IMG/VR virus record: IMGVR_UViG_3300042381_000461
Location: 1 to 24,312 of that record
DNA length: 24,312 nucleotides
Reading direction: 5' to 3' (one strand)
Source of the DNA: a virus
Part shown: positions 1-8,562 of the stretch, in pieces
Numbering within the stretch: position 1 is the stretch's first letter
How the letters are laid out: each line of letters starts with the position of its first letter
Notes under the pieces: model-generated
What the model was told of the DNA's origin: nothing
Seen by the model: the letters and a program-made list of their open reading frames with translations, nothing else
The model's database searches: none
Program-made: the position numbers and the translations under genes

Positions 1-1
1 T

Positions 2-262
2 TCACTTGCCATTTTTGTTCTTTCGTGGCTGCATCAACCTTGCTTGGATCTGCCTGATCGTTACCCTGATCAAACTGGGTGCAATATCGCTAGGCTTTTC
101 AATGATTTCAATAATCAGATAACCTGCTGAAACCACATATAAACCAGTGATGCCCTGATAATGCCAGTGATTATCCTTCCCTAAGGATACCCCAGCTTTG
201 ATGGCATCTCCAAACAGTAGAGATTGAGTCCAGCTAGGATGCAATTCAAAGTGAATAACCAT
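2..262 (-). CDS. Small hypothetical protein downstream of tail fibre
   Basis: This is a complete 86-residue protein; its TGA stop lies at the very edge of the window. The ATG is preceded by AAAGGA at seven bases, a good Shine-Dalgarno, and the gap to the upstream fibre gene is only 28 bases, so it is probably in the same late operon. It has a mixed N-terminal half with several Trp, His and Gly residues, a hydrophobic stretch near residues 41-54 (LYVVSAGYLIIEII), and a basic tail ending RKNKNGK. The hydrophobic stretch is short and could be a beta strand rather than a membrane segment. I do not recognise the family. Position after the fibre genes would suit a tail accessory or a first lysis-module gene, but nothing in the sequence shows either. 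Confidence 0.7.
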   Translation of the reverse strand: MVIHFELHPSWTQSLLFGDAIKAGVSLGKDNHWHYQGITGLYVVSAGYLIIEIIEKPSDIAPSLIRVTIRQIQARLMQPRKNKNGK

Positions 263-290
263 GGTTGAATCCTTTAAGGCGGGGGTGGGG

Positions 291-2375
291 TTAGGTTGGT
301 GTTGCCGTTTGCGTTGTCGGATCGGATCGCATTAGCGAGCCATTGGTATTGGTGTAAACATAGTAGGAGTTTGTTTTGTAAAAGTTTAGTGTTGCTGCCT
401 GCGGTTTTCTTGCGTCTGAGTAACCACTATAGAACAAGGTGATATCGCTACTTAGACCGCCAGAACTTAGATAATGCTCGTAGTAAATCTGGTTAGAGGA
501 GTTCACTTTCCAGAATAGAAGCGATGAATTAAGGAATCTTTTACCACTAGCAACAGTCGGCAAGAGATTGGCAGGAAGCGTTAATCTGCCTGGTATGTTG
601 AAATAGTTCGCCACTGGCCCATAGTAGGTGCTGCTTGCTGCGTCGTAAGTCAAGGTAACACTAAGTGTGCCAAGTGCGATATCATCGCCAGATGGTATGT
701 CTACAGTCGTTCGCCTAAATACTGCATCAATCAGATAACAGGTGATTGTGGTAGGTATGGTTTGGCCGTATTGAATATCAAAGCTTAAAAGAGTTGGCGA
801 GTAACTCGCTGGATAATTAGATGAAAATGTTGCCGGACTCAATGCCGTGTTGTAGCTTGTCCATTCGTGCGGTGTTGCCTGCGAAAAGTCAAAGGCCGCA
901 TAGGAAGGTAAAGAAACTGGAGATTCATAGGAATAGTTCTCATTGCTGCGCCAAACACGATAATAGTAATCTAAATAATAAGTCCAAGAGGCAGCGCATA
1001 CATCGGCACCAGAACCGAGAATATAATTTAAAATCTGTGCTTGGTAGGTGCCGATGCCGTCAACTACACGGAACCAAAAAAATCTTCTGTTATTTGTTCG
1101 TGAAACGCCGCTGCATAAAATAGGCGCATCATATTCATAGTGAACAAAGTAATTGATGCCTGAATATATAGCTCCGTTGTAGGTGCTGACATAAGTTGCT
1201 GAAGGATCGAACAACCTTGCCACTACTGTTTCCGTTGGGAAAACTAATTCCACATGGTCAGGAAAAGTTTGCAAGTATTCAGTAGGTGGCGGACAGCAGT
1301 AGATATCTGCAACATCTGCTGCTGCCATCTCCACGCAACCGATAGGCGTGTAAGGTTTTGTAATCCACTCAATATCAAAAGATGTTTTGTATGCTGGTAT
1401 TAGTGCGTTGGTTTCTGCGGTGGCATCTGCAAGCGTAGGGTAAAGGATCATGGAAACTAAGGTGTAAACATTGGTGTAAACTGCGAACGGTGTGTAGGCA
1501 ACAGTACGACTAGACGCAAAAGTTCTGCCACCATTGACTGTGCCAGAAGAGACATAAATTAGCCAAGGTTTAGAAATATCAAAGTCAATAAAATCCCATG
1601 CCCCAGTTCGAACCGTATAAAGGCCGTTTTCGCTAAGTGTTGTTTGATTTTTTACTAGCACATAATTAAAAACAACTGTCTGAACTCCATCAATTATTGG
1701 CAATCCGCTCAAAGTAATGTTTCCGGTAGTAGCTAGTTTTGGATTAATCGAATTAGTGTAATTGTCGGTTGCGTAGTACTGTGGCGCTGCTGTCATATCC
1801 TTAAACCGTAACCAGTACACCGTTTGACTTTCTAGCAAAACAGGATCTAAAATCAGATCATAGTTTATTGCTGTCGTGCCTACGGTGATCGTTCCGGTGT
1901 TTTGTATTACTGCGTAATAGTCTGCGTTTACGGTGCCAGATGTTATCTTAAAAAACGATCTGACCTGTAGTTCTGTTCCGGTGTCGGTATCAAAAGGCCT
2001 AGTCCATGATCCAGATGCTACGGTGTAAATTCCGTTTTGCGTTGCCGTGGTTTGATTCTTTACTAGCACCCTATCGCCAGCAATCAAAACTATTCCATCA
2101 ATCGTCTGAAGTCCGCTTAAGCTGATGTTAGCGGTGGTAGCTGCTCGGCATGGTGTGCCAAGTGTTGGAGGCGTTACCATTACTTTATTAATGTAAGGGT
2201 TAAGGTAGTTGCTAGCCTCATCGTAGGTGGCATAAGTTTTTCTTGAGAAGCCTGCTGATGAACCTCCTGCCAAAGCTGTTCGATAACCAACAGCTAGAGG
2301 CAAAAACAAGCCTCCTAGCTCGCCTGTTGAGGTGACATTCGTAACGCTTCCAAAGGTAAGTTTAGTTACTAGCAT
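291..2375 (-). CDS. Tail fibre / receptor-binding protein with duplicated knob-like module
   Basis: A 694-residue protein, predicted to be a distal tail fibre or spike that touches the host surface. Residues about 79-174 and 216-300 are two divergent copies of one module: T-A-N-I-S-L-S-G-L, then IDG, VLVKNQTT, ENG/QNG-(I/L)YTV, SGxW and SGTVN. This module is common in phage tail fibres and other tail-tip proteins. The C-terminal half is rich in Tyr, Ser, Thr and Asn, typical of beta-rich adhesin tips, and shows no enzyme motif. The start codon overlaps the stop of the upstream gene as TAATG, so the two are translationally coupled. The gene sits third after the tape measure, where fibres are expected. 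Role is inferred from module and order; the receptor is unknown. Confidence 0.75.
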   Translation of the reverse strand: MLVTKLTFGSVTNVTSTGELGGLFLPLAVGYRTALAGGSSAGFSRKTYATYDEASNYLNPYINKVMVTPPTLGTPCRAATTANISLSGLQTIDGIVLIAGDRVLVKNQTTATQNGIYTVASGSWTRPFDTDTGTELQVRSFFKITSGTVNADYYAVIQNTGTITVGTTAINYDLILDPVLLESQTVYWLRFKDMTAAPQYYATDNYTNSINPKLATTGNITLSGLPIIDGVQTVVFNYVLVKNQTTLSENGLYTVRTGAWDFIDFDISKPWLIYVSSGTVNGGRTFASSRTVAYTPFAVYTNVYTLVSMILYPTLADATAETNALIPAYKTSFDIEWITKPYTPIGCVEMAAADVADIYCCPPPTEYLQTFPDHVELVFPTETVVARLFDPSATYVSTYNGAIYSGINYFVHYEYDAPILCSGVSRTNNRRFFWFRVVDGIGTYQAQILNYILGSGADVCAASWTYYLDYYYRVWRSNENYSYESPVSLPSYAAFDFSQATPHEWTSYNTALSPATFSSNYPASYSPTLLSFDIQYGQTIPTTITCYLIDAVFRRTTVDIPSGDDIALGTLSVTLTYDAASSTYYGPVANYFNIPGRLTLPANLLPTVASGKRFLNSSLLFWKVNSSNQIYYEHYLSSGGLSSDITLFYSGYSDARKPQAATLNFYKTNSYYVYTNTNGSLMRSDPTTQTATPT

Positions 2376-3472
2376 TAGAGCGCTTCCAGTGCTACCACTC
2401 TGGCGGTTAAGTCTGTGATGGCATCTAACATGGCTTGAATGTCAACTTCTGTGTACTGCAATCCAGTTCCACCACTGTTGACCTTTACAAATTTTCCTCC
2501 ATTCCCTGTGGTTGCTGGGAAATCTGTCAATGCTGTTAGCTGCAAAGTTCTGTAACCCTTGACCCCAGCAGATGTGGTTCCATACACCCGATTATTCCCT
2601 GGGCTTGTTTCATCATTTAATAAACTGAGAGCAACATAGGCAGGGTCGTTAGGGTTGCCACCACCTGCCAAACTTTTTGTAGTGGTGATGTTGTTGGCTG
2701 AGAATACTATTGATGCGCTACCACTAGCAACAGTTAGCACTTTATAGGGGTTGGTTCCGTAAACATTTGGTGTGTCTGATAAAGCAATAAAGGTGGTGTA
2801 ATTTGCATCAACTATAGGGCCAAATTCCAGCGCAGTGGCCGCATCATTCACCTTTACTACTCGTCCTTGATTAGCTAAGTAAGATGATGGCGTGACATCG
2901 GATAAAGCTAAAAATTGCCGTATTACTGCGTTATCATAATCAGCACCTGACAAAGTAACTGTGGATACTTCTATTCCTGTGGGTGTACAAATAACATCCG
3001 TCACCACTTCAATGGTTGCGGAACCACCGGAAGTCACCGCTGGTGCAGGTGGTAACCCAATCAGGACTCTTGGTTGTTCGGATCCGTTGTACCCAAAAAT
3101 CGTGCCAAGGTAGAAGCCCTTGCCTATGACTGGTGCGGATTCACTCCCAAGCTTAGGTGTGAAAGTCGTGCAGGTAATTCCCCCAGTCACGATTCCATCA
3201 GTATTATTCTTTCCCCACTGCATTAACCCTGCAGCATCCACCCCTGAATTGATTGGATAGCAAGTGGTTGCCCCACCAATTATCCAAGCCTTAACTGTTT
3301 CGTCATAGGTGCAGGTAACTGTTGCGGGTACATATGCCCAGATAAATGCAGGTGCATGATCTAATGGGATTTCATCATCAACCTCTGAATTGAAGGTGCC
3401 ATCCTTGGATTTCTTCAGAAGTCTTAGGAGTTGCTTTGCTGTCTCGAATTCAAATGCTACTGGATCTGGCAT
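2375..3472 (-). CDS. Tail fibre-like structural protein with three repeats and C-terminal coiled coil
   Basis: A 365-residue predicted tail-tip or fibre shaft protein. Residues about 187-218, 227-257 and 312-341 are three copies of a motif of the form L-x-A-L-(S/T)-D-x-P, a short spacer, then KVVKVN or a variant, then G/A-x-x-L-x-F/Y. Such repeats are common in phage fibre shafts. The last 24 residues (ending LTARVVALEAL) have leucine/valine heptad spacing, as expected of a trimeric coiled coil. The N-terminal 50 residues are charged and could be the anchor to the tail tip. Both its start and its stop are TAATG overlaps with neighbours, placing it in one coupled trio of tail genes. No enzymatic motif is seen. 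Confidence 0.7.
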   Translation of the reverse strand: MPDPVAFEFETAKQLLRLLKKSKDGTFNSEVDDEIPLDHAPAFIWAYVPATVTCTYDETVKAWIIGGATTCYPINSGVDAAGLMQWGKNNTDGIVTGGITCTTFTPKLGSESAPVIGKGFYLGTIFGYNGSEQPRVLIGLPPAPAVTSGGSATIEVVTDVICTPTGIEVSTVTLSGADYDNAVIRQFLALSDVTPSSYLANQGRVVKVNDAATALEFGPIVDANYTTFIALSDTPNVYGTNPYKVLTVASGSASIVFSANNITTTKSLAGGGNPNDPAYVALSLLNDETSPGNNRVYGTTSAGVKGYRTLQLTALTDFPATTGNGGKFVKVNSGGTGLQYTEVDIQAMLDAITDLTARVVALEAL

Positions 3473-4443
3473 TAGAAGAATCCTAGTCCTGGTAAAGTGG
3501 AATAATCGATGGTTCCGTAGACATCCGCACTGGCAAAAACTACATAGCTATTAGCAGCACCCGCAGCAGTTTTCTTTCCTGCTCCATTTAATCTCACTGG
3601 TTGCGTGATTTTTACCCCACCCTCAAAGATCGGTGCCCTCTCACCATCATCTTTCCTAATCCGATAGCCCATATCTAAAAGGTGCATATCCCACCCTATC
3701 ACTGTGGTTCCATCCGTGGGGCTTAAGCTGGTGTTAATCTCTACCTCATAAGTCAATCGCCAGTATTGAAGCTTCCCCTCAAGAAGTAATTCCGTGTTGA
3801 TGTTCTTAATCTTTCCAGTCTTTGCTGGGATGCTCAGAACACACCCAGTGCCTGTCGTGAAAGTCACACTAGTAGAATTCACTTTGCCTATGTAGGTGGC
3901 TAGGGTGTAGCTGTTAATAGATTTAACATTGCATCCAATGCTGAAAATAGGTCTAAACTTTTCTATGGTGATCGGTGGTACAAATGGATCGCCTGCACTG
4001 TTGTTGATGTTCGGCACTATGTAAGGAAAACTAACAAAGTTAACCTTGAAATCTGGTGGTCTAAGGGTGGGGTTGGCTTCCCTGTCTGCGGGTTTCTGTC
4101 CTCCCTGCTGGGTTTCCACTATGGGTGGTGGGGTGCTGCCACTGGGTGATGATGATGCTGCATCTGGATTAGATGAATACTCTATCGTTACTTTCCAAGT
4201 CTGTGGGTCATCCTGTTCAGGTGAGATGTTTACAGACTGAGCATAGCTGTCATCATCCCCAGGGAAAAGATCGCCAATCTGAGGGCAGTTAATATGCCCA
4301 TAAATGGCATCATAGATATTAATATCAGTCTGCTCTAGGGAGTCGGTGTGAACGATGAAAGACCGCGAAAAAGTATTCTGGTAACTCTTATCCAGAGTTC
4401 CTTTTCTCTCCTGCCATAGCTCTTCAAATAGATCAATAGCCAT
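3472..4443 (-). CDS. Putative tail-tip structural protein, unknown family
   Basis: A 323-residue protein directly after the tape measure gene, where siphoviruses encode distal tail or baseplate components. The start is ATG with AGGA seven bases upstream and lies eight bases after the tape measure stop. It has an N-terminal part of about 95 residues, a Ser/Pro/Gly-rich linker at about residues 96-126 (containing SGSTPPP and TQQGGQKP), and a beta-rich C-terminal part with repeated Thr/Val strands. I see no catalytic motif and no coiled coil. I do not recognise the family. The function as a virion protein is inferred only from gene order; a distal tail protein or tail hub role is possible but unproven. 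Confidence 0.65.
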   Translation of the reverse strand: MAIDLFEELWQERKGTLDKSYQNTFSRSFIVHTDSLEQTDINIYDAIYGHINCPQIGDLFPGDDDSYAQSVNISPEQDDPQTWKVTIEYSSNPDAASSSPSGSTPPPIVETQQGGQKPADREANPTLRPPDFKVNFVSFPYIVPNINNSAGDPFVPPITIEKFRPIFSIGCNVKSINSYTLATYIGKVNSTSVTFTTGTGCVLSIPAKTGKIKNINTELLLEGKLQYWRLTYEVEINTSLSPTDGTTVIGWDMHLLDMGYRIRKDDGERAPIFEGGVKITQPVRLNGAGKKTAAGAANSYVVFASADVYGTIDYSTLPGLGFF

Positions 4444-4451
4444 GATGATTC

Positions 4452-7400
4452 CTAAGGGTTAAGGGCCACTGCAATTTGCTGAGGTCTTGGCATTGCTGCG
4501 GGTAGATTCTTAATAGCTTCTGCAATTTCTCTAGCAGCTTCTAACTGTTGGGCTTCTACCTCTGCAGCAGCTTCCATGAGTTGCCTGATTTCTTCCTGAA
4601 CATTTTTACCTTTGCCCATCTCATCGACTTTAACTTGGAATTCTGCAGCCGATCCAGCCTGCACTGCGGATGCAAATTGCTGTGGACCGCCTAGGCCAGT
4701 GGCTTGTTTAAGTTTGGCAATGGCATTAGCACTACCAAGAGCAAAAGCCCTAACACCCTCAGGGCCTTCATTGAGCATGCCTTTAAGTTTTGCTACTTCA
4801 TTTTCATACTGCTGTAGTGGTGTGATGTTATCGGCAAAGAACTTCTTCCACCCTGGTTCTTCTATCCTCATGGGCTTTTGGACTTCATCACTGAGCTTCT
4901 GCCACTGCTTATCAAATTCGGCCAATTCCATCTCAGCTAGCTGCATCTCTTCTTCAAGAGCTGTTAGCCAAGTACCACCCCCATTGGATGCAGGTTGCAT
5001 CATTTCATTAATATCATCAGGACCAAAGCCACCACCTGCCCCACTCATATCTGTATCTGCTAAATTCTGTGCGTTCTGCGCTGCAAGATCAAAAGCATTA
5101 GCTAGGTTGTTTGCTGCATCAGTTGCTGCAATGGTGTTGTTACCTATGGTGGTTATACCATTGGCTGCATCTGTTAAACCTAATCCCCAATTTACAGTTG
5201 CTGCCCCTGCATCAGATATTGGATTAAGTATGTTGTCCTGAATAGCCTGTGCCCAGGTGTTGCCCTTCTTTAAAACAGTTCCACCAACCTTTATGAAATC
5301 CACTGTGAATCCAATGATCGTTGAAAGCGCATCAATCATCGGCTTAAGATCTTCTAGCATTTGTGATGCTGCGTTTTTAACTGACTGCAACATTTCATCA
5401 ATCGTCATTTTTTCAGTGAATATTACCCACTCATCAATAACACCAGCTAAATTATCCATCACCATCCCAGTGGTAGTGGAAACAAATGCACCAATCTTTT
5501 GTAATAGGGGTTCTAGATCCTCAGCCTTTTTAAACACTGAATCAAAAAAGTTGGTTACAGTATCACCAAGGTTGACTAAACCAAAACCCTCTAGAAGACT
5601 AGTTCCAAGCTTTTGCATTAACACTTCAATATTGTTGGTAACCCTGCTCCAGACTCCTGAAAAACTGTTGGCAGATTCCTGTGCTGCTGCTGCCATGTTT
5701 GGCATTGCTGCTGCATCTTGTAAACCCACCGCTGCATCTGTAACTGATATCAGGCCTGCTGCTACTCTGCGCTTAAGCTCATCAACACTGATTCCCATCC
5801 TGCTTGCCATCTCTTCAAAGATCGGGATACCCTCTTCTGCCAACTTGCCCAGGGCAGACATAGTTGCCACACCTTCACTAGCCATGTCTGCGAGTTTATC
5901 TGTGATCAGTGCCACGATCTTTTCGGGATTTCCTAAAGCTACACCAAGTCTATTAAAGTCTTTGATTAATCCAGTAACTACATCGGGTCGGAATTTCATC
6001 TGACTTAATCGGGTAGCTGCTTCACCTAGTGCATTGAAGCTGGCACTAGGGCCAGTCTTCATGATGTCCTGCAAACCTTTAGCGATCCCTTTAAATCCGG
6101 TCAGTGCCTTAAGCCTGTTATCTAGTTCCTGAAACTTGCTGCCTGAATCAATAACCTTGGCACCTAGATCAATCACAGAGGATGTAATCTTAGTTACCAG
6201 ATTTAATGCACCATCAAAGATCTTGCTGAATGCGGATGTGAAAAATCCGATGCCGAGCATGTCGGTGATTTTCATACCAGACTTAGAGTCTTTTGATTTT
6301 TTCTCTTCTGGTGGTTTTCTAAGTCCTAGTTTTATTTCAGTGTCATGCAGTTTCTTTTCAGCCTTTTCCAATGCTGATAATTCCCTGGCTAACTTAGCAG
6401 CACTACCATCAGCTATCATCATCTGCCGAGATTGCATATCCAGTTTCTTATTAAGTATGTCCGTTTCTGCAGACATCTTCTTAGCATTGGTTACATAGGC
6501 AGCCGTGTTTTTATTCTCTGGAATGGGTGGTGGCTTGATCGGTAGGGGTGGGGGAATTCCCCTGGCCTTATTCTCTGCAGCAATTAATTTCTGTTCCTGC
6601 TGCTCTAACCTGACCATCTCATCATGAAGCTTTTTAGTAGCTCCTGAATCAATGTTCATTTGTCGTGCTTGCAATTCTAAAGCCTTGGATGCTAAGTCGG
6701 TCTTATTCTTTAGATTGATTTGTTCCTGGACAAACTCAGGGGTATTAGTATCTACCTTGGGTGGTTCAATGATCGGTACTGGCTGATTGATCCCCTTCAC
6801 TTTATCTTCAGCTAATGCCAGGGCTTTTTCCTGTTCCTCTAATTTCACTAACTCATCATGCAGGGCTTTGGTTGCGCCAGTATCCAACATCATTTGTCGT
6901 GCTTGAATCTCAAGCTTTCTAGCATTGATGTCTAGTTCTGCGTTGAGTGTTTTGGTGCTAGCTGCATAGCCTATAGCCTGATCATCCACAGCCATCATGG
7001 ATGCAATCACATTTTTGTTTTCTAGGGATAATAGCTTTTGCTTCTGGGTGTTCAACTCAATTAGCAAGGTATTATTCTTGAATGCTGCATCAGTCTTCAT
7101 CAGATTGTTTTCAAGCTCTTTATAGCCTGTCTGAAGTTTAGCAGTCTGAAATTGAAGTTCGTTTTCATCCTTCATCAACAACAGGGTTGCGCCATCGAGC
7201 AAGACCATCTGATCCACTGCAAGCTTAGCTGCTGCAGAGGTCTGTTTAAACATGGCCGCATTGATGGAACCTGATGCTGCTGCCTGTTGGAGCTGCTCGA
7301 GCGATAGCGTTACCTTTTCCGTTGCGGTGGTAACCTTATTGGCATCCATAGCTGCAGCTACACTGCTACTACCAAAGGCTTGAACTTTTGTGGATGCTGT

Positions 7401-7475
7401 GTCTAAGGAAGATGTGAAGCCTGATAGGTCTGCTGTAACACTTAGACTGGCTCTACCTAGACTTGTATCAGCCAT
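4452..7475 (-). CDS. Tail tape measure protein
   Basis: A 1007-residue protein that would set tail length and occupy the tail tube lumen before DNA ejection. It is the longest gene in the window and follows the tail chaperone pair, the classic position. The N-terminal 400 residues are Ala/Gln/Lys/Glu-rich and helical. Residues about 410-640 look like the conserved tape-measure domain: FKGIAKGLQDIMKTG, then GEAATRLSQMKF, then KLAEEGIPIFEEMASRMGIS. Hydrophobic stretches at about 405-445 and 700-770 could be the membrane-active part used in DNA delivery. Three repeats lie in residues 172-400 and are listed separately. Start is ATG with AAAGGA seven bases upstream, located within the end of the preceding frame. 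No peptidase or muramidase motif was seen. Confidence 0.92.
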   Translation of the reverse strand: MADTSLGRASLSVTADLSGFTSSLDTASTKVQAFGSSSVAAAMDANKVTTATEKVTLSLEQLQQAAASGSINAAMFKQTSAAAKLAVDQMVLLDGATLLLMKDENELQFQTAKLQTGYKELENNLMKTDAAFKNNTLLIELNTQKQKLLSLENKNVIASMMAVDDQAIGYAASTKTLNAELDINARKLEIQARQMMLDTGATKALHDELVKLEEQEKALALAEDKVKGINQPVPIIEPPKVDTNTPEFVQEQINLKNKTDLASKALELQARQMNIDSGATKKLHDEMVRLEQQEQKLIAAENKARGIPPPLPIKPPPIPENKNTAAYVTNAKKMSAETDILNKKLDMQSRQMMIADGSAAKLARELSALEKAEKKLHDTEIKLGLRKPPEEKKSKDSKSGMKITDMLGIGFFTSAFSKIFDGALNLVTKITSSVIDLGAKVIDSGSKFQELDNRLKALTGFKGIAKGLQDIMKTGPSASFNALGEAATRLSQMKFRPDVVTGLIKDFNRLGVALGNPEKIVALITDKLADMASEGVATMSALGKLAEEGIPIFEEMASRMGISVDELKRRVAAGLISVTDAAVGLQDAAAMPNMAAAAQESANSFSGVWSRVTNNIEVLMQKLGTSLLEGFGLVNLGDTVTNFFDSVFKKAEDLEPLLQKIGAFVSTTTGMVMDNLAGVIDEWVIFTEKMTIDEMLQSVKNAASQMLEDLKPMIDALSTIIGFTVDFIKVGGTVLKKGNTWAQAIQDNILNPISDAGAATVNWGLGLTDAANGITTIGNNTIAATDAANNLANAFDLAAQNAQNLADTDMSGAGGGFGPDDINEMMQPASNGGGTWLTALEEEMQLAEMELAEFDKQWQKLSDEVQKPMRIEEPGWKKFFADNITPLQQYENEVAKLKGMLNEGPEGVRAFALGSANAIAKLKQATGLGGPQQFASAVQAGSAAEFQVKVDEMGKGKNVQEEIRQLMEAAAEVEAQQLEAAREIAEAIKNLPAAMPRPQQIAVALNP
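6280..6956 (-). repeat. Three tandem helical repeats in the tape measure gene
   Basis: At protein level the tape measure carries three repeats of about 78 residues, marked by QARQMM, QARQMN and QSRQMM at residues 191, 269 and 348. Each is followed by a Gly-Ala/Ser-containing turn, LHDELV or a variant, and a Glu/Lys-rich helix, and the first two end in a proline-rich linker (QPVPIIEPP, PPPLPIKPPP). A weaker fourth copy may start at residue 88 (DQMVLLDGATLL). At DNA level the copies have diverged, so this is an old duplication. Boundaries are approximate. Confidence 0.7.
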
Positions 7476-7477
7476 GT

Positions 7478-7765
7478 CTATTTCCTTTTTTTAGTAACCA
7501 ACCCACCTAACATTGCTGCCAACATTTCTGGGGTCTGCTTATTTTCTGCTGCTCTCTCACCCATCCAGTCAGGGATAAAATCACTTAGCTTATGTTTGCT
7601 AGTGCTAGTGCAAGCCACTTGGGTATGCTGAACGGATCCAGCTAGGAAATCTAACCTTGCATCCCCTATGGGTTCGATCCTAGAGAATGCCACCCACTCC
7701 ATCATTTCACTGTGGCTCATCTCCTGTTCAATCTCTGACACCATCTTTTTTAAGTGGCCAGCCAA
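7478..7765 (-). CDS. Tail assembly chaperone T-domain, made by -1 frameshift from the upstream gene
   Basis: This frame encodes the C-terminal part of a gpGT-type tail assembly chaperone. Its residues EIEQEMSHSEMMEWVAFSRI, then EPIGDARLD, resemble the lambda gpT-like/DUF4035 signature in which a short helix is followed by EW, a small-residue segment, R and EPxG. It has no proper start of its own: the only upstream start codon is a TTG without a Shine-Dalgarno. The frame is open without a stop back to position 7800, where it joins the gpG-like frame through an A AAA AAC slippery site. The fusion would be about 224 residues: 117 from the first frame, 12 linker residues and 95 here. In lambda the rare gpGT fusion bridges gpG to the tail tube protein around the tape measure. 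The stop lies just before the tape measure start and contains its ribosome site. Confidence 0.85.
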   Translation of the reverse strand: MAGHLKKMVSEIEQEMSHSEMMEWVAFSRIEPIGDARLDFLAGSVQHTQVACTSTSKHKLSDFIPDWMGERAAENKQTPEMLAAMLGGLVTKKRK

Positions 7766-7807
7766 TCTAAATAGAAATAATCTAGATGGGCTTTCCCTTA
7801 GTTTTTT
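7760..7807 (-). promoter_or_regulatory. Programmed -1 ribosomal frameshift signal (slippery site plus stem-loop)
   Basis: On the minus strand, positions 7807-7801 read A AAA AAC in the zero frame, immediately followed by the TAA stop at 7800-7798. Slipping back one base gives CTA AGG GAA and an open frame into the T-domain. Eight bases after the slippery site, AGCC-C-ATCTA (7792-7783) can pair with TAGAT-T-GGCT (7769-7760): nine pairs around one mismatch, with a 13-base loop. The spacing fits known frameshift stimulators. The heptamer and open frame are seen directly; stimulation by the stem is inferred. Confidence 0.88.
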
Positions 7808-8151
7808 TCCGCATCCTCTACTGCCCCTGCACCTATGCGGTTTATTTTAAGAATCGCATCAAAGATCTTCTCTAAGATTGTGGCAGGTAACACATTCACT
7901 TCAGCAATATCTGCTTCAGTGAATAAAGCTTTTCCTTGTTCATCGCAGCACCCCTTGATGAGCATCCGTGCCCGCAAGTTTTCTGGGGTTTTCCCCTTTG
8001 TTCGTGCTGCGTTGAATTCGTTATCTATGCTGTCTCGTTCACCCACTGTCAGACTTCTGACCCATACAGATCCTTCCCACTCGGGTACCAAAACTTCCTG
8101 CCTAGGCAGGTTGTCTTTTTTTGCAAGGATCTGTGATCGTGATAAAGCCAT
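7798..8151 (-). CDS. Tail assembly chaperone, gpG-like
   Basis: A 117-residue cytoplasmic protein expected to bind the tape measure protein during tail assembly and to be absent from mature virions. It has the pattern seen in siphovirus chaperones: LSRSQIL near the N terminus, VPEWEGSVWVRSLTVGERD at about residues 22-40, and a helical acidic C terminus. It lies between the tail tube and tape measure genes, and its last codons GAA AAA AAC form the slippery site that produces the longer fusion. Start is ATG with AGGAG nine bases upstream, in a 15-base gap after the tail tube stop. Assignment rests on order, the frameshift and the short motifs; sequence identity to lambda gpG is not claimed. Confidence 0.85.
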   Translation of the reverse strand: MALSRSQILAKKDNLPRQEVLVPEWEGSVWVRSLTVGERDSIDNEFNAARTKGKTPENLRARMLIKGCCDEQGKALFTEADIAEVNVLPATILEKIFDAILKINRIGAGAVEDAEKN

Positions 8152-8166
8152 AACAAAAGACTCCTA

Positions 8167-8562
8167 TTAGTCTGGGTAACAAATACCCGAGACTTTAACA
8201 GTAAAGGTACACTTAATAAGCTCATCACCCACAGCAATGGAACTGATGCCCCTTGAAGTGATGAAACCATTAACAGTAATCGAAAGGCTAATAGGTGCAG
8301 GAATGGCAATTACAAAAGCAGATTCCGTTCTAGCCACTGCAATTGCATTAAGTGCTGCAAAATTTGTTTCGTCTAGATTGCACTCAAAGGTCATTTCCCC
8401 TGCATCTTCATAACCTGCAATGTAGGTATGAACCTGATCAGGTGAGGAAAGATTGGTTACCTGAATGCTGCCGATTTTGGACTGGGGTGGAGTTATAGAA
8501 ATAACTTCAGCAACAGCAGTGCCAGCAGTAAGGGTAACACCATAAGTCGATTGAACTGCCAT
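8167..8562 (-). CDS. Major tail tube protein (putative)
   Basis: A 131-residue protein predicted to polymerise into the tail tube. It is Thr/Val/Ile/Ser-rich with beta character throughout, including IGSIQVTNLSSPDQVHTYIAG and the following DAGEMTFECN, a pattern often seen in siphovirus tube proteins (a strand, SP turn, then a GE-x-x-F strand). It sits between the tail terminator and the tail chaperone, the conserved position. I chose the ATG at 8562, which has GGAGG eight bases upstream; an in-frame ATG at 8577 would add five residues but lies before the upstream stop and lacks a good ribosome site. No additional Ig-like domain is present, so it is a minimal tube protein. Confidence 0.82.
   Translation of the reverse strand: MAVQSTYGVTLTAGTAVAEVISITPPQSKIGSIQVTNLSSPDQVHTYIAGYEDAGEMTFECNLDETNFAALNAIAVARTESAFVIAIPAPISLSITVNGFITSRGISSIAVGDELIKCTFTVKVSGICYPD

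Noticed and set aside
542-2734. Exact 16-base repeat at 542-557 and 2719-2734 as an insertion or recombination site
   Set aside because: Both copies encode the same short TVASG-type peptide in structural genes and a similar segment occurs near 11102, so codon and motif reuse explains them well enough.
4612-6003. Two long plus-strand open frames of 209 and 248 residues opposite the tape measure gene
   Set aside because: They are antisense shadows of a well-supported coding sequence, have no ribosome sites or recognisable domains, and are full of Ser/Ala/Pro codons that mirror the tape measure codons.
8049-8309. Minus-strand 86-residue open frame across the tail tube and chaperone genes
   Set aside because: It overlaps two better supported genes in another frame and has no ribosome site or conserved pattern.
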